This document shows, in pieces, positions 15,389 to 24,123 of a stretch of 64,000 nt of DNA. The stretch is taken from the NCBI RefSeq assembly GCF_022458865.1, contig NZ_JAJNMU010000011.1, forward strand, positions 1 to 64,000, in the 5' to 3' direction. The stretch's first letter is position 1, and every line of letters begins with the position of its first letter. Source of the DNA: Paenibacillus periandrae (lineage in GTDB: Bacteria > Bacillota > Bacilli > Paenibacillales > NBRC-103111). Below the pieces are notes generated by a model. It was not told the DNA's origin and did not search any database. It was given only the letters and a program-made list of their open reading frames with translations. The position numbers and the translations under genes were made by a program.

Positions 15389-16009
15389 ATGATGAAAAAA
15401 ATAATAGGACGTATAACGTTGGTATGTATTATTGTGATAGTAGGCTATTCTACAGTAAGGGTTATTGTAAAACCAGATGTGAATCAACCAACTCAAGCGT
15501 TAGCTCAGCAGGCCGCAGTAACAACAGGGCAAAAGGTAGGGGAAACCTACTTCACGCGTGCTGACCAGCATCCCGATAAAGCCTTAATCGATATTATTAA
15601 TGCATCCACTCAAACTCTTGATATCGCGATCTACAGCCTCACCCATCCGGATATCGTAGCAGCGATCAAAGGAGCTAAAGATCGCGGTGTAACAGCACGG
15701 CTCATCACAGATAAGGTTCAATCCGATGGCAAAGTACAGGCGGAAGCAATGAAAGTACTGGGCAGTGCCAGTATCCCGATGAAGGTCAACAAGCACAATG
15801 GACTCATGCATATGAAGGTTACTATTGCCGATAAGAAGGTCGTTACCACCGGATCGTTCAACTACTCCAAAGCGGCCAGTACGTCGAATGATGAAGTGCT
15901 TATGGTCATTCGGGAACCTGAAATCGCCAAATCCTTTACAGAACAGTTTGAACAAATGTGGAATGACACGAAAGGATTTGAAACGATCGAGAGGAAGATC
16001 GCACAATAA
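15389..16009 (+). CDS. Exported phospholipase-D-family nuclease-like protein
   Basis: 206 residues; the start is ATG 15389 or the next codon, AAGGGGTG upstream. An N-terminal membrane anchor or signal (about 5-27) precedes one PLD domain. The catalytic HKD motif is present as HMKVTIADKKVVTTGSFN (His about 141, Lys 143, Asp 148). One HKD motif per chain means it should dimerise, as Nuc/EDTA-resistant nucleases and other single-domain PLDs do. It probably cleaves nucleic acid or phospholipid at the outer membrane face; the substrate is not determinable. It stands alone between terminators. Confidence 0.85.
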   Translation: MMKKIIGRITLVCIIVIVGYSTVRVIVKPDVNQPTQALAQQAAVTTGQKVGETYFTRADQHPDKALIDIINASTQTLDIAIYSLTHPDIVAAIKGAKDRGVTARLITDKVQSDGKVQAEAMKVLGSASIPMKVNKHNGLMHMKVTIADKKVVTTGSFNYSKAASTSNDEVLMVIREPEIAKSFTEQFEQMWNDTKGFETIERKIAQ

Positions 16010-16015
16010 GTTAAA

Positions 16016-16041
16016 AAGGGAGCCGCGATGAGCCCTCCCTT
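16016..16041. terminator. Bidirectional terminator
   Basis: AAGGGAG (16016-16022) pairs with CTCCCTT (16035-16041). It lies between the convergent phospholipase-D-like gene and the gene at 16052; the minus-strand side has a T-run. Confidence 0.7.
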
Positions 16042-16051
16042 GACAAAATAA

Positions 16052-16315
16052 CTATCTATTGCGTTCTAACAATACGAAGCCGCTAATGCTGGAAGTATTT
16101 TTTCTAAAGACCACTTTAAAGCCGATGTCATTGTCTAATAAACAGTTAAAGGCATTGATAAGCAATCGGTTGGGCGCCAAACTAGCTCTACAGGGTTGAG
16201 CACTTCCAATAACACGTGAAGAAACAATCCTGCGTGCTGAACCAGGAACCAGCGGGTTTCTTGTCCAACTGATCAATACTAGATCGTGCTGACGGACAGC
16301 TTTTACACGAGCCAT
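16052..16315 (-). CDS. Small basic hypothetical protein, 87 aa
   Basis: ATG with GTGAGGTGG seven bases upstream. The product is basic and mixed (RVKAVRQHDLVLISWTRNPL, then SISGFVLLERN at the end), with no signal peptide, membrane segment or recognised motif. It may be a small DNA- or wall-associated protein of spore formers. Support comes from the ribosome site and the terminator that follows. Confidence 0.5.
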   Translation of the reverse strand: MARVKAVRQHDLVLISWTRNPLVPGSARRIVSSRVIGSAQPCRASLAPNRLLINAFNCLLDNDIGFKVVFRKNTSSISGFVLLERNR

Positions 16316-16365
16316 CCAACCACCTCACTTCTATAACAATGTGAAGCCATTTCGTTTACATCCAA

Positions 16366-16599
16366 TCATACCAGTAAAGCAATTGCTAATAGATCGAATA
16401 ATACAAGAGTTGTTATAAGTGGGTTGAAAAATCCATTAACCTTTGCTTTCTTACTTGAAATCGAGGCAGAGGCTCCTTCCAAATATAAATAGTTGGAATC
16501 AACATCAGCTACTGTTCCTTCATAAATTTCCCCGGATCTCATATAAACACGAACTCGACAATTTAGACAGCTTCTACAAGCATGATATATTTCGCTCAT
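16366..16599 (-). CDS. Small LSM-like protein with hydrophobic tail
   Basis: 77 residues from ATG 16599 (GGTGAT upstream); a GTG at 16626 would add nine residues. After a CRSCLNC motif, the segment RVRVYMRSGEIYEGTVADVD and SNYLYLEG resembles the first strands of an Sm/LSM-like barrel, a form also seen in small spore proteins. The C terminus (about 58-77, NPLITTLVLFDLLAIALLV) is a membrane-length hydrophobic helix. The neighbours are also small probable sporulation genes. The function is unknown. Confidence 0.6.
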   Translation of the reverse strand: MSEIYHACRSCLNCRVRVYMRSGEIYEGTVADVDSNYLYLEGASASISSKKAKVNGFFNPLITTLVLFDLLAIALLV

Positions 16600-16655
16600 C
16601 GGTATCACCATCCTCTCATTGCTCACTATTTTATGGACTTTTGATACATGCCTGA

Positions 16656-16769
16656 GGGCTTATAGGTATCGAATTAGTGCATCGGGATGGATATGATTGG
16701 CATGAGGAGCAACTTGCAACTGCATTGGATTGGTTGTATCGCAAGGGTCTGTTCGGAGACTATAATTAG
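16656..16769 (+). pseudogene. Short protein-like remnant
   Basis: Frame 16656-16769 reads GLIGIELVHRDGYDWHEEQL, then ATALDWLYRKGLFGDYN and a stop. The amino-acid pattern looks coding, but a TGA lies directly upstream and there is no start or ribosome site. It is probably the 3' end of a decayed gene; the parent family is not recognised. Confidence 0.4.
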
Positions 16770-16870
16770 CCAGATAAAGCTTTTAAAAGGGGGATTATGG
16801 AAGCAGACTGTCATGCTGATGCGGTAGAACGGTGTTGATGTATAACGTTCAGACAAAAAAGGTAGGTAGT

Positions 16871-16901
16871 AACCACCTCCTGAATCAATCGGGAGGTGGT
16901 T
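16871..16901 (-). terminator. Terminator of the YjcZ-like gene
   Basis: AACCACCTCC (16871-16880) pairs with GGAGGTGGTT (16892-16901). On the minus strand it runs to a T-tract about ten bases further on. Confidence 0.8.
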
Positions 16902-16910
16902 AACAAAAAT

Positions 16911-17033
16911 TTAAACAATAAAAGCAGTGCTGATAATAACCAACAGAATGAATAGTACAAGAATAGCGCCTGTGCTAGTTCCTAAACCGTAACCACCGCA
17001 GCTTCCACCAACTCCACCAACTCCAAGACCCAT
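16911..17033 (-). CDS. YjcZ-family sporulation micropeptide
   Basis: 40 residues: MGLGVGGVGGSCGGYGLGTS, then TGAILVLFILLVIISTAFIV. A Gly/Tyr-rich start and a C-terminal hydrophobic helix with the VLFILLVI core are the hallmarks of the YjcZ/YtzI-like spore micropeptides of Bacillales. GGAGGAGTAACCT precedes the ATG, and a terminator follows the stop. It probably inserts in the forespore or spore membrane; its exact role is not known even in characterised species. It is too short for most ORF finders. Confidence 0.8.
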   Translation of the reverse strand: MGLGVGGVGGSCGGYGLGTSTGAILVLFILLVIISTAFIV

Positions 17034-17040
17034 AGGTTAC

Positions 17041-17583
17041 TCCTCCTTTCATTTTATCTTCTGTATGTTATGAATGTCAGCGGTAGCGTGATTGGACAGA
17101 TGCCAAAATGGGTGCTTGAGCTGTAAAAGCGACAAGTTCCCAGCTCGGAAGATTTCATAGGCTGTGGTGTAAGATCGTTCCTCCGAATGCTCTACGTTTC
17201 CTCCTTAGGGATCATCAAAAAGACGGTAGCGTCATTGCGCCGTCTATTTCATTTATCAAATTTACCGATTTTTAAAACTAAAGCCCCTAGTGAGACAATT
17301 GGATTAAGGGCATTTATTTGAATTCAAACGTACGTTTGTGTAAGTGCATGGACGATTACCTGCATAATAAATATCTTTGCTGAGAAAATGGCAAAGAACA
17401 TAGCATTGTCTAAGTCGGCAGAGGAAATGAGTTGTTGATGAATATGAAACATGGTATCAACTACTTTATGAGTCATGTGGAAATCAATTTGATTTTGGCA
17501 AAGAGTACGATTCTAAAATGATTCTAAATATCCATTGATGCCAATGACTATTTAACATATAATCCTTTTATGGAGGGGAACGT
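17041..17583. other. Intergenic region with gene fragments
   Basis: No intact gene. A hairpin AGACGG/CCGTCT (17221-17245) with a weak T-run could be a terminator. A coding-looking fragment before 17540 reads VVDEYETWYQLLYESCGNQF, then DFGKEYDSKMILNIH and a stop, with a TGA before it and no start. This fits the decayed character of the stretch up to 18.5 kb. Confidence 0.5.
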
Positions 17584-17874
17584 ATGAGCGTATTTCAGAT
17601 AAACAAAGAGAACCATTTACAGCTGGTATATAAGAATAATGTAGTTATTGCTAGAGATGGAAATAAACTAATTGTTGTACATAGTAAGCGTAGTATAAAA
17701 CCTTTGCTACCATTTGAAATTACTCAGCAGGTGTATGAACAATGGAGGAAAAGAGATAGTAGAATGGATTTTACAGATACACCGTATAATGAATTGTTTA
17801 CATCTAGTGTAATAGTACAAACCGAGTTAGAATGTGTGCTCGATTTTAATAAGATTGAGTTTATTGAAAATTAG
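17584..17874 (+). CDS. Hypothetical protein, 96 aa
   Basis: ATG preceded by GGAGGGGAACGT, so translation is likely. The product is soluble, with beta-rich N-terminal strands (LQLVYKNNVVIARDGNKLIV) and an acidic C terminus (VLDFNKIEFIEN). No signal peptide, no known motif. It is an intact small gene among remnants at the edge of the accessory region, possibly an immunity-type or other accessory protein, though nothing in the sequence proves that. Confidence 0.6.
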   Translation: MSVFQINKENHLQLVYKNNVVIARDGNKLIVVHSKRSIKPLLPFEITQQVYEQWRKRDSRMDFTDTPYNELFTSSVIVQTELECVLDFNKIEFIEN

Positions 17875-17922
17875 ATTAAGATTTGTTTAGCTGGATCACT
17901 TTTGTAATCATCAACGTTTACT

Positions 17923-18213
17923 GTTTTAATTGAGGAACGTCAAGCAGCGGTACAAGCTGTTTTGTAAGCTGGACATATTCCTGCTGGTATGGAATTGTTC
18001 AAATCAGCGGATGAAAGTGTTGGATAGATGAATCAGATGTTTATAAATTAATTCTTGGCGGTCGATATGGATCAATAGATGAGGAAACGGGGAAGAGTTA
18101 TACGCATTGGGAGTATGATTATGCTGGAGAAGTTCGAAAGGAAAGGCTTGCTATTGTTATTAAAGAAGAAGCATCAAGGCAAAAAACAGGTGTATCAAAG
18201 TGTACTATACCCT
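17923..18213 (+). pseudogene. DUF4062-type protein remnant
   Basis: Two frames together give LIEERQAAVQAVL-stop-AGHIPAGMELFKSADE and, after a frameshift, WIDESDVYKLILGGRYGSID with a following SYTHWEYDYAGEVRKERLA. This is the DUF4062 N-terminal domain (EERQ..., IPAGMELF, ILGGRYGS), which is found in front of NTPase and other effector modules, often in defence genes. In-frame stops and a frameshift make it a pseudogene, and the effector part is gone. Confidence 0.7.
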
Positions 18214-18448
18214 AACACCATCGGCAATGCTACCAATATCTAAGCCGTTATCAATCAATCTAAGCGCCGTATTGTGCCTATGCATGAGCGTGTGCTTTCT
18301 TTGCGTCTATGCCACATGTCTTGCAATAATCCTTTATAATAACGTCTACTCTTGTTCGTGTGATTGATCCACGTTGACCAACAAATAATGCTTTCTCCTT
18401 GGCATCATAGTGCTTGGAACGTTCGATGCCAATTTCACTGAAAGGGCG
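18200..18448 (-). pseudogene. Tyrosine integrase 3' remnant
   Basis: The minus strand reads FSEIGIERSKHYDAKEKALF, GQRGSITRTRVDVIIKDYCK and AKKAHAHA, then a stop where the LRHT box should continue; shifted frames retain RLIDNG-like sequence. It is the C-terminal half of an integrase without its catalytic tyrosine. It lies next to attL, so it may be left over from an older island at the same tRNA-derived site. Confidence 0.65.
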
Positions 18449-18521
18449 TTATTTTAATTGGATAGAGTGTATCAGAACATAAAAAAAGCCCGTAGAATCA
18501 ACGATTCTCGGACTCTTATTT

Positions 18522-18570
18522 GTATGACCTGTAGTGGGCTCGAACCACTGACCCCTACCCTGTCAAGATA
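18522..18570 (-). repeat. attL: 49-bp copy of the tRNA-Val 3' end
   Basis: Identical over 49 bp to 34569-34617, which includes the 3' 46 nucleotides of tRNA-Val. Homology stops abruptly at 18571. The truncated tRNA here cannot fold, so this is the duplicated end of the attachment site, and the island lies between the two copies. Confidence 0.92.
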
Positions 18571-18681
18571 AGAACCATTGTCTTGTAACTAGCTTCTATC
18601 GGACAAAAAACCAGTCGTATCAAGGGATTCGGGGCATGGATACCAAATTAGCCCTTAACATCCGAGTTATAAAAGCAGAAT

Positions 18682-18704
18682 ATTCTTGACCAAAATCTTG
18701 ACCA
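18682..18704 (+). repeat. Arm-type integrase sites near attL
   Basis: ATTCTTGACCAAAATCTTGA plus CCA: two direct TTGACC units about 12 bases apart, inside the island 110 bp from attL. The same pair occurs at 30541-30563 and 34468-34489. Paired repeats like this are typical arm-binding sites for the N-terminal domain of this integrase class. Confidence 0.6.
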
Positions 18705-18802
18705 TTTAATACCTTGTTGCTACTGCTGTCTTCACATAAAGCAGGTGATCTTATCCGTAATTATTTTATCATTAAATGCATGAAATTAAATATTGTAATT
18801 TA

Positions 18803-18833
18803 GAGCAGGAGTCATGACTTCTGCTCTTTTTAT
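18803..18833 (+). terminator. Hairpin with T-run upstream of radC
   Basis: GAGCAG/CTGCTC closes a longer dyad with an AGTCATGACT core, followed by TTTTTA. It lies between the attL side and radC. Confidence 0.7.
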
Positions 18834-18868
18834 GTTTCTAAAATTGATATTATGGAGGTAATTTTAAC

Positions 18869-19492
18869 ATGAACACTGTAAGAACACAAAACTATAAAAA
18901 TTTGTTGGCTAACACACTTAGAGAAAGAGCCGATAGTTATTTAATTGGAGAATTGATTCAACGTTATCCGAATCCGGCTACTTTAATCGATGTAACCGAA
19001 CAGGAACTAATAAGCATCAAGGGTATCGGCGTTTCTAAGGCCAAGCAAATTATCGCCGCTGTGCAACTAGTCCAGGAACTTGCAGCGCCTTTGCCCGAGC
19101 CTGTTATCATTCGTACTCCGAATGATGTATTTTCCCTTATGGAGTTTGAATTACGTTACGCATCAAAAGAAATCTTTGTTTGTCTATTTTTAAATACCAA
19201 AAATCATGTCATTGCAAAAGAAATCATTTCAATTGGAACATTGAATGCTTCACTGGTTCATCCGAGAGAAGTATTCAGGGCGGCTATAAAACGGAATAGT
19301 GCCTCCATTATCTGCTGCCATAATCATCCGAGCAGCAACCCTGAACCGAGTACTGAGGATATTCAAATCACAAAACGTCTTGTCAGCGTTGGTGAACTTA
19401 TTGGCATTGATGTACTTGACCACATTATTGTCGGAGGGCATTGTTTTGTCAGTATGAGAGAGAAAGGCTTGATGGATATTGGGGCAAGATGA
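18869..19492 (+). CDS. radC: RadC-like JAB-domain protein
   Basis: 207 residues with GGAGGTAATTTTAAC before the ATG. N-terminal helix-hairpin-helix (LISIKGIGVSKAKQIIAAV, about 48-66), then a JAB/MPN metal-dependent domain with HNHPSSNPEPSTEDIQITKR (His-x-His...Asp, about 150-170). RadC homologues are frequent on mobile elements; the name comes from an old DNA-repair phenotype that was later reassigned, so the function is unsettled. It may be a DNA-associated isopeptidase or nuclease-like factor. First gene after attL, convergent with the XRE regulator. Confidence 0.88.
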   Translation: MNTVRTQNYKNLLANTLRERADSYLIGELIQRYPNPATLIDVTEQELISIKGIGVSKAKQIIAAVQLVQELAAPLPEPVIIRTPNDVFSLMEFELRYASKEIFVCLFLNTKNHVIAKEIISIGTLNASLVHPREVFRAAIKRNSASIICCHNHPSSNPEPSTEDIQITKRLVSVGELIGIDVLDHIIVGGHCFVSMREKGLMDIGAR

Positions 19493-19504
19493 CTTTCATC
19501 AAAT

Positions 19505-19843
19505 TCAATCGGAGGAAAGTCTATCAAGATGTGAAAACATCAGAGCTACCATTTCCAGTGCCAATTGTTGTTCTTTCTCGGAGCGATTCAAAACAATTTG
19601 TCTAATTTTATTGACATAATGCTCATTGCTTTTCTCAACAGATTCTTGAAGCAAATCATCCACTGTAACGCCTAATTGATTGGCAAGTCGGACAAGTGTA
19701 TCCAGTGTTAGTGAACGTTCTCCTCTCTCGATTTGTCCGATATATGCATGGGAAACCTCTATTTTCTCTGCTAACTTTTCCTGTGTCAAATCTTGTTTGA
19801 GCCGTTCATGACGTAACCGAGCGCCTAGTAAACGATAGTCCAT
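19505..19843 (-). CDS. XRE-family island repressor
   Basis: 112 residues. Residues 6-60 are a canonical HTH_3 (LRHERLKQDLTQEKLAEKIE, then YIGQIERGERSLTLDTLVRL). The C terminus is short and helical, with no peptidase or ligand domain. Upstream, 19898-19953 holds repeated AGTTTCAA half-sites and a perfect ATACTTATAAGTAT palindrome, likely its operators. By position it is the candidate repressor of the island's plus-strand genes. Confidence 0.88.
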   Translation of the reverse strand: MDYRLLGARLRHERLKQDLTQEKLAEKIEVSHAYIGQIERGERSLTLDTLVRLANQLGVTVDDLLQESVEKSNEHYVNKIRQIVLNRSEKEQQLALEMVALMFSHLDRLSSD

Positions 19844-19897
19844 AAATGCATCCCTCCATCACTTAACAGTAGTTAATTTGAAGGGTTTATTTAACAA

Positions 19898-19953
19898 ACT
19901 AATAGTTTCAAAATATATACCATTAGTTTCAATTGAGATATACTTATAAGTAT
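19898..19953. promoter_or_regulatory. Probable XRE operator region
   Basis: Two direct AGTTTCAA units about 20 bases apart (19904 and 19925), preceded by ACTAAT and ATT, and a 14-bp perfect palindrome ATACTTATAAGTAT at 19940-19953. It lies 55-110 bp upstream of the XRE start. Binding is inferred. Confidence 0.5.
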
Positions 19954-20214
19954 AGTTCAAATTACTTAGGACATAGAGAAAGAATGACACGACAGGAGGG
20001 ATATAGACATAAGTGAAAGTCAGTCATTTTAGTAAACAAGATTCAATTTAATGTAAAAGCGAGCAAAAAGTTAGATATTCCTTTTGATGACAAATTTAAA
20101 CAAAATGGAGTATGATTAGACAAATGGTATTTATAGGAGTTATGGGCTAGTAGATATCCAGCATCTGATCTTATTACCGTTCTGTATAAAATAAATGAAT
20201 TGGAGGTAATCAAA

Positions 20215-20410
20215 GTGAGCATCAGACAAAATATGCCTAAGAAATTCCCATTGGTTATCAGCTCGGCATTGGTCGCTTGCTCTCTAGTATCAAGCGAAAT
20301 AGTTGCTAATTCAACTAAAGGAGAATATTGAAGCCATTGTAACAGATGCTTTTATAAAATTCTATTTCCAAGAGGGAAAAGATGGGGGAATATTCACGTC
20401 TTGGTGATGA
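20215..20410 (+). pseudogene. Broken small lipoprotein or secreted protein gene
   Basis: GTG 20215 has an excellent TTGGAGGTAATCAAA site and opens a signal-like sequence (KKFPLVISSALVACSLVSSE) with a possible lipobox. It stops after 38 residues. The next frame carries on coding-like sequence (IEAIVTDAFIKFYFQEGKDG, then GIFTSW) to about 20410. A single-base frameshift best explains this. The intact family is unknown. Confidence 0.5.
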
Positions 20411-20459
20411 AAGACATTCTATTAAACATCCAATAGCAAAAGATGCGTAAAGAACAATA

Positions 20460-20948
20460 GTGGTAGGAAAGGAAGATGCCAAATATATGATTCCGAGAAC
20501 GATAGAAGAATTAGATCGGATTCGTGACGAATGCAAATCAATGGTAAATAAGAGGGCAACATCATCAGCTGCAATAGCCATAGTTCCAGTGCCAGGGGCT
20601 GATCTGGTAGCAGACGTAGCTATCATGTTAGAACTTTTGCCTGCAATCAATCGGAAATTCGGTTTATCGCAAGAACAGATTGAAAAACTTGATTCAGCAA
20701 TTAAAGCGAAAATCCTTGTTATTATTACCTCAATCGGAAGCCAATTAATAGGAAAAGTAATAACGAAAGAACTTGTTGTGCTATTACTTAAAAAAGTAGG
20801 AGTGCGTGTGGCGATAAAGCAAGTTGCAAAATTTATCCCCTTCGTCGGACAGGCCGTTTCTGCTGGAATTAGTTTTGCAGCAATGAAGTACCTTGGTAAT
20901 TCACATATTGAAGAGTGTTATTCAGTATGTAAACGAGTAATTGACTAG
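20460..20948 (+). CDS. Membrane-associated protein, DUF697-like
   Basis: Up to 162 residues from GTG 20460; ATG 20487 after GGAAAGGAAG is also possible. The C-terminal two thirds contain hydrophobic, Gly/Ala-rich helices (AAIAIVPVPGADLVADVAIM, then VAKFIPFVGQAVSAGISFAA) of the DUF697 type, which in other proteins follows a small GTPase domain. Here no GTPase domain is present, so it would be a stand-alone form. It probably sits at the membrane. The function is unknown, but such proteins are common cargo of islands. Confidence 0.6.
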   Translation: MVGKEDAKYMIPRTIEELDRIRDECKSMVNKRATSSAAIAIVPVPGADLVADVAIMLELLPAINRKFGLSQEQIEKLDSAIKAKILVIITSIGSQLIGKVITKELVVLLLKKVGVRVAIKQVAKFIPFVGQAVSAGISFAAMKYLGNSHIEECYSVCKRVID

Positions 20949-21066
20949 AAGCTATCATGAGCGGGTATCTTGAACGCTATCCCTTGTCGTAATTGTTGCT
21001 TCTGACTTACACATAACCGGACATCCGTTTGCATTCTTAAAATTCGTTATAGGAGATGAGTTTGTT

Positions 21067-22968
21067 ATGAAGACTATCAACAAATTATATTCATGTATCG
21101 TCATTCTGACCATATTGATTGGTTTACTACCTTTGTACGTTTCTGCCGAAGGAGAAACAGAACTTCCACTGTTTAATACGCTGTCAGTGGACATGGACCA
21201 ATGGTCAAAGTTCGCGGTAAGTCCAGATGGTAAATTGCTTTTCAGCGGCGGCCCATATAATTCGTATATTTGGCATCTCGACAGTGGCAGAAATAAGGAT
21301 ATTAAAGAACTGAATTCGAGTTACCTACATGATGCGGCGTTCAGTCCTGACGGGAAACTGCTGGCTATCGCAAGTAGATGGAATTCAATGGAACCTATAA
21401 TGCTGCTTGACAGTCAGTCTGGCACAATATCAAATACAATTAAAACTTCAACTTCTGTTTCTATTGATTCCATTCGGTTTTCTCGTGATGGGAAATTCCT
21501 CATAGCCGGGTTAGGCGATCGGGTCAGTATTATCGACATTGCTTCGCGTAAGGAAGTGTATGATATCCCGAAAGACATGTCTGCACTTATCCGAGTCCAT
21601 CCGGTACGGAACGAATTCGCGGTAACCGGTTTGGGTAATAAATTACAAATCAGAAATACCAGTACAGGAGAAATCATCAAGTCCTTGGGGGGGAGTTGTG
21701 AGATTTTTGATATGAACTACTCTCCCGACGGCAAATATTTCATCGTCTCATCGGGTGGAAATTGCGGCACTCTCGTTTATGATGCTGAAAAAAATTACGA
21801 ACAAGTCGCCGCTCTCGATTTAATCGGGAACATTTCCTTCACCAAGGACAGCGCGTTGGCCGTCATCGGAAACCACGCATATCCTATCGAAGACAAATTT
21901 AAAACATCATATGTTTTGAAAGTGAAAAACTCCGATCAGAAAATCGATCCTAAACTGGCTTTCTTGACTCCTGATGGCAAATATTTCATCACCCGAGACG
22001 ATTCGTACAATTCTAAAGGTCTAATCGTACTTGACGCTTCAAGCTTATCAGTTCGCTTGACAGGGATTCGAGTCGAACCAGAATCGATTGCGTTAGGTCT
22101 CAACGAATCGCAAGCCTTGAAAGTAACAGGCATCTATTCGGATGGAACAAGCAAGAATCTGGACGCTGACGCTGTTAAATGGACAGTGAAAGATTTTTAT
22201 ATGGCAGAAGTAAAAGAGAATGTTTTATATGGGTTAGCCAATGGCTCTACTGAACTGACTGTGGAATACGGCGGTTTTAAGAGAACGATTCCTGTTGTCG
22301 TTGCCGAGTATCCCACCAAATTAATCGCTACAGTAACCGATGGGCATGTAAAATTAACATGGACCGGTGTTAGTAAAACGAAGGAATTTGTCGGTTATAA
22401 TTTTTATCGGCGTACTGCGGATGGAAGTTATGGCGACATCCCATTAACCGATTTTCCATTGCAAACAACCAGTTATGTTGATGAGAACGGGGACAGCAAC
22501 CGTCAATATTACTACATCGTCAAGGCGGTTTATGCCAACAAAATGGAATCTCGGCCATCCAATGAAGCGTCCTCCACGTCAAGGGAGAAACAAATCGTCT
22601 TGCAGGTTGGCAATCCGATCATGAAAGTAAATGGCGAGAGCAAGGAGATCGATCCGGGGAAAGGGACGACACCTGTCATTTATCAAGGCAGGACGGTATT
22701 GCCTGTGCGGTCGTTGATTGAAGAATTGGGCGGACAGCTAGCATTTGACAGTGACGAGCAGAAACTGACTATCAATCTGAACGACAAGAAAATCGAATTA
22801 TGGATCGGTAAAAATGCGGCTATCGTTAACGGAACTGAGAAGGCGCTGGATGTTGCCCCGGTGATAATTAACGAACGCACGATGTTGCCGCTGCGTTTCA
22901 TTGGTGACAATCTTGGGCTGCAATTAACTTGGGACGGAACAACGCAGACTGTTGAGCTTATTAATTAA
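21067..22968 (+). CDS. Exported beta-propeller / Fn3 / stalk-domain protein
   Basis: 633 residues, ATG after GGAGATGAG. Signal peptide (1-28, LYSCIVILTILIGLLPLYVS). Residues 40-350 show WD40-like blades with recurring SPDGKLLF, FSPDGKLLAIAS, FSRDGKFLI and YSPDGKYFIVS. Next a Big-type Ig-like domain (about 335-420), an Fn3-like domain (425-505, PTKLIATVTDGHVKLTWTGV), and a C-terminal copper-amine-oxidase-like 'stalk' domain (515-633, GRTVLPVRSLIEELGG and RTMLPLRFIGDNLGLQLTWD). The stalk domain is a Bacillales cell-surface module and does not indicate oxidase activity. Probably a wall-associated binding protein. The multi-domain surface protein is unexpected on an island. Confidence 0.82.
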   Translation: MKTINKLYSCIVILTILIGLLPLYVSAEGETELPLFNTLSVDMDQWSKFAVSPDGKLLFSGGPYNSYIWHLDSGRNKDIKELNSSYLHDAAFSPDGKLLAIASRWNSMEPIMLLDSQSGTISNTIKTSTSVSIDSIRFSRDGKFLIAGLGDRVSIIDIASRKEVYDIPKDMSALIRVHPVRNEFAVTGLGNKLQIRNTSTGEIIKSLGGSCEIFDMNYSPDGKYFIVSSGGNCGTLVYDAEKNYEQVAALDLIGNISFTKDSALAVIGNHAYPIEDKFKTSYVLKVKNSDQKIDPKLAFLTPDGKYFITRDDSYNSKGLIVLDASSLSVRLTGIRVEPESIALGLNESQALKVTGIYSDGTSKNLDADAVKWTVKDFYMAEVKENVLYGLANGSTELTVEYGGFKRTIPVVVAEYPTKLIATVTDGHVKLTWTGVSKTKEFVGYNFYRRTADGSYGDIPLTDFPLQTTSYVDENGDSNRQYYYIVKAVYANKMESRPSNEASSTSREKQIVLQVGNPIMKVNGESKEIDPGKGTTPVIYQGRTVLPVRSLIEELGGQLAFDSDEQKLTINLNDKKIELWIGKNAAIVNGTEKALDVAPVIINERTMLPLRFIGDNLGLQLTWDGTTQTVELIN

Positions 22969-23144
22969 CAAAACGGATATCATATCCATAGAGTTGATTA
23001 TGCTGGAATAATTGAAATAATCAAGGGGCTGTCTGTTATTAGAGCAGCCTCCCTTTCATTTGATGAATGTTACACAATGTGAAGCTAGTAATCGACAGCG
23101 GCTACAGTCATCGTAATATAATAAAGTCGAAGGAAAGGATAACA

Positions 23145-24107
23145 ATGAGAGACTTTGACTTTTTCATCAACAAGCTTGAACAAGATGTTGCTGATGGCAT
23201 AACTGTGAAACATGGAAAAGGCCGTATTCGTTTTATTCATACATTAATGTGGATTGCAATCATCATGCTTGCAACAGTTTCAGCGATTACATTTGGTGCT
23301 GCTGTTGCATTTCTACCAGCAATTATTGCATTTCAGCTTATCTGTTCTATTATATTTCTCTGGACTTCGAGAATTCGAATCAAGAAACAACTGAATATTC
23401 GATTGTTCGGAGTCATTGATGGTGTAAACTTATCGAAAAGTGAAAGAGAAGAAAAAATTAATACAATCACTGTTTTATTGTGTAAGAAATTAAAGATTAA
23501 AAAGGTTCCTCAGCTTGGTGTACATTATGATGAATGTATTAATGCATTTGCAACTGGTCCATCCAGAAATAAAGGGTTAATTTCATTTACATCGAAATCC
23601 ATGGAAGAAGAAACTGACGAATCAATTGTTGCTACAATTGGTCATGAACTTGCCCATATTGCAAATGGTGATATGACTGCATCTGTTCTTATTCAAGGAT
23701 TTGTATCTTCTCTTTTATTTGTATTTTCACTTCCTATTCGTGTTCTTATTTGGCTTGCAAATTGGTTTTTTAGTAATGTTGACTATGCATGGATAGGTGC
23801 AATTCTTTCATTTATTATGACGCTTATTTTGGATTTTATAATCTTTAGCATTACTAGACTTATCGTTCTTGCACATTCCAGAAGACGTGAATTTAGAGCT
23901 GATCTATTATCTGCAAAACTTGTTGGTAAAGATTCAATGATCAACTGCTTGGAATTCCTAAGAGGAAATTTTCAACCGACAATTCATCCACAGACTGCAA
24001 CAATGAATTTCATCGGTCCTGAAAGGTTTCTTGATATTTTCTCGACACATCCATCTATCATAAGACGAATTAATTATGTCAATAAAAAACTTAAGGAAAA
24101 AGAATGA
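23145..24107 (+). CDS. M48-family membrane metalloprotease (HtpX-like)
   Basis: 320 residues from ATG 23145 (AAGGAAAGGATAACA upstream); the frame opens at 23067. Two membrane helices near 35-85, then the zinc-peptidase motif GHELAHIANGD at about 165-175, two further membrane helices (about 185-245) and the third zinc ligand in RREFRADLLSAKLVG (about 250). This is the HtpX/M48B plan: membrane quality-control protease with a cytosolic active site. The next gene, a lipoprotein, follows 16 bp downstream and is probably co-transcribed. An island-borne copy may support a membrane protein of the element or be stress cargo. Confidence 0.87.
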   Translation: MRDFDFFINKLEQDVADGITVKHGKGRIRFIHTLMWIAIIMLATVSAITFGAAVAFLPAIIAFQLICSIIFLWTSRIRIKKQLNIRLFGVIDGVNLSKSEREEKINTITVLLCKKLKIKKVPQLGVHYDECINAFATGPSRNKGLISFTSKSMEEETDESIVATIGHELAHIANGDMTASVLIQGFVSSLLFVFSLPIRVLIWLANWFFSNVDYAWIGAILSFIMTLILDFIIFSITRLIVLAHSRRREFRADLLSAKLVGKDSMINCLEFLRGNFQPTIHPQTATMNFIGPERFLDIFSTHPSIIRRINYVNKKLKEKE

Positions 24108-24123
24108 GGAGAATGTAAAAAAA

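Noticed and set aside
16674-16856. 60-aa minus-strand ORF
   Set aside because: No ribosome site, odd composition, and it overlaps the plus-strand remnant at 16656-16769, which looks more protein-like.
18869-19492. radC as the Tn554-type insertion target
   Set aside because: Tn554 inserts into radC, but this radC is intact and lies in a different element from the recombinase operon.
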